This document shows, piece after piece, positions 60,945-64,000 of a stretch of DNA of 64,000 nt. Source of the DNA: Telmatobacter sp. DSM 110680 (GTDB lineage Bacteria; Acidobacteriota; Terriglobia; Terriglobales; Acidobacteriaceae). The stretch spans positions 3,906,001 to 3,970,000 of the forward strand of contig NZ_CP121196.1 of NCBI RefSeq assembly GCF_039994875.1, written 5' to 3'. Within the stretch, counting starts at the first letter, position 1. Each line of letters opens with the position of its first letter. Both the position numbers and the translations under genes were made by a program. The notes below the pieces were generated by a model that did no database searches, was not told the origin of the DNA, and saw nothing but the letters and a program-made list of their open reading frames with translations.

Positions 60945-63900
60945 CTAGTTGGCCTCGGCTACGAAAACCGCGGTTGTCAGCGCGGGGACTGTGGCGGTAC
61001 CGGTTTTCAAGTTGAAGCTGGACTGGCGGGTAGATGGATCGTTGGACTGCTTCTGCACCATGTGCAAGTGAAGTGTGAGGCCCTGCAGGGTACTGCTCGT
61101 GAAGTTTACCTGCGATGTGGTTGCGTTAAAGACCACAAGGACATGCTTATACATCCCGTAGTTCCCGCCGTTGGCATCGAGCTTCATCACGATCAAGCCC
61201 GGAATCTGGCTGGGGCCTGTGTTGAGGAAGGTGAGGTTTTGCTGAATCTCTCCCTCCGTGGCCATATGGAAGAGACCGGAGCTATAGCGAATCTTCAACA
61301 AATCCTGAATCGCAGCTTCGGTGTAGGCGATGTTTGCAGGTTGAGGTGTGTAGGCCGGATTGCTGAGCAGCGGCGTCATCAGCGGCCATTGCCCCTGGTT
61401 CTGGCTGGCGATCGGAAGGCCGATCCCCCAATTGGCAGTCTGGCCCGTCCAGTCGATCTTGTTGAACCAGTCGCCGGAGTTGTAGCTGTTCTGATCCATG
61501 TCTTTCGACCGAAGCATGTCGTCGCCGCCCTGGTAGAACGGGATTCCCTGCCCCAGCGTCACTAGCGCCATGCCCATTACCTGCCGGCGTGCACGCGTGG
61601 CAATGCTGTTAGTGAAGCTGGACTTCAACTGCACCGCGTCAAAGAGATCCTGGTTGTCGTGGACGGATGCGTAGTTCACCGCCTCAATCGGACTCTTCGT
61701 GTAGCCGGTCGGCTGGCCGTTATAGTTGACCTCCGCTCCGGTCACCGTGCCGCCGGAACTACCGACGAAGGTGTAGTCGCGAAGATTGCCGGTCAGGCCG
61801 ACGTCGATCCAGTCGGAGTATTGCAGCAACTGGGATTTCTGTTGATCCGCAGATTGGCTACCGCTTGTGAAAGTGCTGGGATCAGTAAACTCACCGGTTG
61901 CGAATCCCTGCACCCGCTCATCGGTAAACGGGCTGCCGCCGCGTATGCCGTCGCGGATGCGATCGTTGAATGTACCGATGCCGTATCCGTAGAGATTGAT
62001 CTGCGACGCGTTGGGACCGATCTGGTTGTTGGCGGTATCGCCAAAGTTGAAGCCTTCACCGTAGAGATAGATCTTCGAACCGTCGACGCCGTCTTTCTCC
62101 GGCGTCAGAGCCTGCAGAGCATTCTGAATATTCTGCATGTTATAGGTGAACTCAAAGCTCATGATGTCGAAGCGGAAGCCGTCGATCTTGTACTCCTTGG
62201 CATTGAGCACAAGTGTATCGATCATCAGCTTCTCCATCATCTTGTGTTCGGCAGCGGTATCGGCGCAGCAGGAGCCGGTTTCAAGGCTGCCATTAGCGTC
62301 GAGGCGGTGATAGTAGTTCGGCACCACTTCATCGAGGTTTGAATTAGGACTCTCGCCCGCAGCGTTGGTGTGGTTGAAGACGACGTCCTCGACGACGCGC
62401 AGACCTGCTTTATGCAGCCCTTCCACCATCGTCCGATACTCGCTGACGCGATTGTCGGGGTTGATCGCATAGCTACCTTCCGGCGCCATGAAGTGCACCG
62501 GATCGTACCCCCAGTTGTAGGCGGGATTCGTCTGGCTGGCAGTGACGGCAGCCTGCTGCTGCGTGCCGTCTGGTGGATACTGCGCCAGGCCACTGGGAAT
62601 GATCCACGTGGTTTTGTCTTCGTTGACACTGGCGAAGTGGAAAGAAGGAAGAATGTGGACCGCCTTCAGTCCGCTCTGTGCGAGCGAACGAAGATGTTTC
62701 ATGCCATTAGAATTCTGATCGTTGAATGCGTCATACATGCCGCGATGGGATGCCGGCACGGTGAGGTCATTCACGCTGAAGTCGCGTACATGAAGCTCAT
62801 AGAGACTCAGATCACTGAGGCTGTTTAGCCTTGGTGAATTCGAATCGTCCCAGCCGTTGGGTTTCGTCTGATCCGACTCCAAGTTGGTGATGCGGCTTTT
62901 GGTTCCGTTCAGTGCCAGGTCGATTGAGTAGGGATCGCTCGTGATGTTGGTATCCACAGCACCATCAGCCGAGACCCAGACCTTCACGCTGTAGAGGTAG
63001 TACTTGCCCTGCCAGTTAATGTCGCCGCCTGCGGCCCATACACCGTTGTGATAAATCATCGGCACTGTGGCGGACGGAGTTGTGTCGGTGGCGTGGTCGA
63101 AAATGAGAAGCGACACGCTCTGCGCCGTGGGCGCCCACAGCTTCAGTTTGACGGCATAGTTTTCGAGATCGGGCCAGTCGCTCCATGTCTGCTCGTTGCC
63201 TGCATGGAAGACGACGCCGAGTTTGCCGGGATAGTAGTAAAGGTCGTCGAGCACGCCGGCGAACTGTAGGCCGGTTGCATACTGGAGCATTCCACTCTGA
63301 CCGACCACCGAAAGCGCAAGCTGGCCTTGAAGCGCAGTCTGCAGGGTGGAGAGTGGCGTGTCAGGTGGGAGTTGCAAGACGGTGTAGCTGCCCAACTGCG
63401 GATAACGCGCGAACTCATCGGCGGTGAGGCTGCCACCCGCAGTAAGAGGGATCGTGATGCCGCCAGTGATGCCGGTCGTGGTAACCGACAAGCCACCGTT
63501 CAGACTCGAGTTAAGAGCATAGGTTGCGCCGCTGGTAGCGAATTGAGCCGGAAGAGCAACGCGCTGCCGATCGATCCAGTAGGCCTGCTCGATATTCAGC
63601 AGGCTATTCAAGATCTGTGTTGCGGTTGGCGTCGTCGTGAAGACCATGGCATTGCCGGAAATGGCCCATGCCTCGGTATTCGTAGCGACGTCGAGATACA
63701 TGTTCGGACCTGGATCCTTGGCGCCGGTCGAAATGTTGTGGATGATGAATCCGAGGTTCTGCGGATTGGGTTTCAAGCTGATGTCAAAGTACGCGCCGTA
63801 AGAATCAAAGGCAGTCACGCCGGTGAGCCCGTCGTTGTAATCGCCGGTATACTCCGCGGTGTCATTGAACGCGTAGCAGGTCCAGTTGGAATAGTTCCCG

Positions 63901-64000
63901 TCTGGACGGTAGTAGTGAATGCGCGCATAACCGGGCAGCAGTGCGTTGGGAGTAGTGAGGTTCACGGCACTCTTATAGAGTTTGCCGATACCCGTAAACG
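60945..64000 (-). CDS. pulA: Type I pullulanase (GH13, 5' end outside window)
   Basis: Pullulanase hydrolyses alpha-1,6 branch points in pullulan, amylopectin and glycogen. At least 1,017 residues are present; the frame is open to the window edge, so the N-terminus (signal peptide, possibly more) is missing. A CBM41-like PUD domain opens it (ARIHYYRPDGNYSNWTCYAF). Then comes a CBM48/N2-type region (DYAVKLKLWAPTAQSVSLLI-like) and GH13: nucleophile Asp in GFRFDIMSFE (~600 from GTG 63965), acid/base Glu in IYLYGEGFNFGD (~636), and the third Asp in YASVHDNQDLFDAV (~770). The C-terminal beta domain (ALTTAVFVAEAN) ends it. Confidence 0.96.
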   Translation of the reverse strand, partial: FTGIGKLYKSAVNLTTPNALLPGYARIHYYRPDGNYSNWTCYAFNDTAEYTGDYNDGLTGVTAFDSYGAYFDISLKPNPQNLGFIIHNISTGAKDPGPNMYLDVATNTEAWAISGNAMVFTTTPTATQILNSLLNIEQAYWIDRQRVALPAQFATSGATYALNSSLNGGLSVTTTGITGGITIPLTAGGSLTADEFARYPQLGSYTVLQLPPDTPLSTLQTALQGQLALSVVGQSGMLQYATGLQFAGVLDDLYYYPGKLGVVFHAGNEQTWSDWPDLENYAVKLKLWAPTAQSVSLLIFDHATDTTPSATVPMIYHNGVWAAGGDINWQGKYYLYSVKVWVSADGAVDTNITSDPYSIDLALNGTKSRITNLESDQTKPNGWDDSNSPRLNSLSDLSLYELHVRDFSVNDLTVPASHRGMYDAFNDQNSNGMKHLRSLAQSGLKAVHILPSFHFASVNEDKTTWIIPSGLAQYPPDGTQQQAAVTASQTNPAYNWGYDPVHFMAPEGSYAINPDNRVSEYRTMVEGLHKAGLRVVEDVVFNHTNAAGESPNSNLDEVVPNYYHRLDANGSLETGSCCADTAAEHKMMEKLMIDTLVLNAKEYKIDGFRFDIMSFEFTYNMQNIQNALQALTPEKDGVDGSKIYLYGEGFNFGDTANNQIGPNASQINLYGYGIGTFNDRIRDGIRGGSPFTDERVQGFATGEFTDPSTFTSGSQSADQQKSQLLQYSDWIDVGLTGNLRDYTFVGSSGGTVTGAEVNYNGQPTGYTKSPIEAVNYASVHDNQDLFDAVQLKSSFTNSIATRARRQVMGMALVTLGQGIPFYQGGDDMLRSKDMDQNSYNSGDWFNKIDWTGQTANWGIGLPIASQNQGQWPLMTPLLSNPAYTPQPANIAYTEAAIQDLLKIRYSSGLFHMATEGEIQQNLTFLNTGPSQIPGLIVMKLDANGGNYGMYKHVLVVFNATTSQVNFTSSTLQGLTLHLHMVQKQSNDPSTRQSSFNLKTGTATVPALTTAVFVAEAN

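Noticed and set aside
61659..62342. 227-codon plus-strand frame inside pullulanase
   Set aside because: Antisense shadow of the GH13 catalytic domain.

Overview
The window looks like chromosome of an Acidobacteriota (Terriglobia-type) bacterium. This is inferred from the protein families seen (secreted proteins of the Granulicella/Edaphobacter/Terriglobus kind, small CxxC proteins, a GDCCVFC-motif protein, an unusual PagL-like outer-membrane protein); no rRNA or marker gene is present to prove it.

Host chromosome lies at both ends. On the left (1-1540) are the 3' end of a clan-A glycoside hydrolase, a tRNA-Asn and the first 63 codons of an AhpD-like/carboxymuconolactone decarboxylase (CMLD) gene. 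On the right (48607-64000) are the remainder of that same CMLD gene, a HAD phosphatase, a GT39-like membrane glycosyltransferase, a secreted esterase, a TPR protein, a CAP-domain protein, an AmpG-like permease, a zinc-ribbon protein with a YfcE-like phosphoesterase, a PagL-like outer-membrane protein, three paralogous small coiled-coil proteins and a pullulanase cut by the window end.

Between the CMLD halves sits an integrative element of about 47 kb (about 1541-48605). Its large serine recombinase (47121-48617) lies against the right junction and the two junctions share a GCT core. Joining the flanks restores an uninterrupted 193-codon CMLD frame. No relaxase, type IV secretion or phage structural gene was recognised, so it reads as a cargo island. 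Its left part (1.6-19 kb) mixes small stress, regulatory and envelope genes (OsmC, PilZ, an LtaS/sulfatase-like enzyme with a DUF5666 protein, cold shock protein, a cNMP-binding protein with CRP-like sites) with several gene fragments and a dispersed roughly 50-bp palindromic repeat.

Inside the island two identical 2,097-bp modules lie in inverted orientation (19000-21096 and 42637-44733). Each carries a small serine resolvase, a ribbon-helix-helix protein, a putative HTH protein, a divergent frameshifted gene and palindromic sites. They enclose 21.5 kb of cargo: an AraC-controlled SDR/reductase/SnoaL/DoxX operon, a tRNA-Asp fragment, overlapping tiny genes, SDR-TetR, AsmA, UspA, M20 peptidase-TRIC, an eight-gene envelope/stress block, a second AraC and a methyltransferase. 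The arrangement is that of a composite transposon or an invertible segment. Between the right module and the recombinase lie two coupled unknown genes and a 70-aa protein that is an excision-factor candidate.
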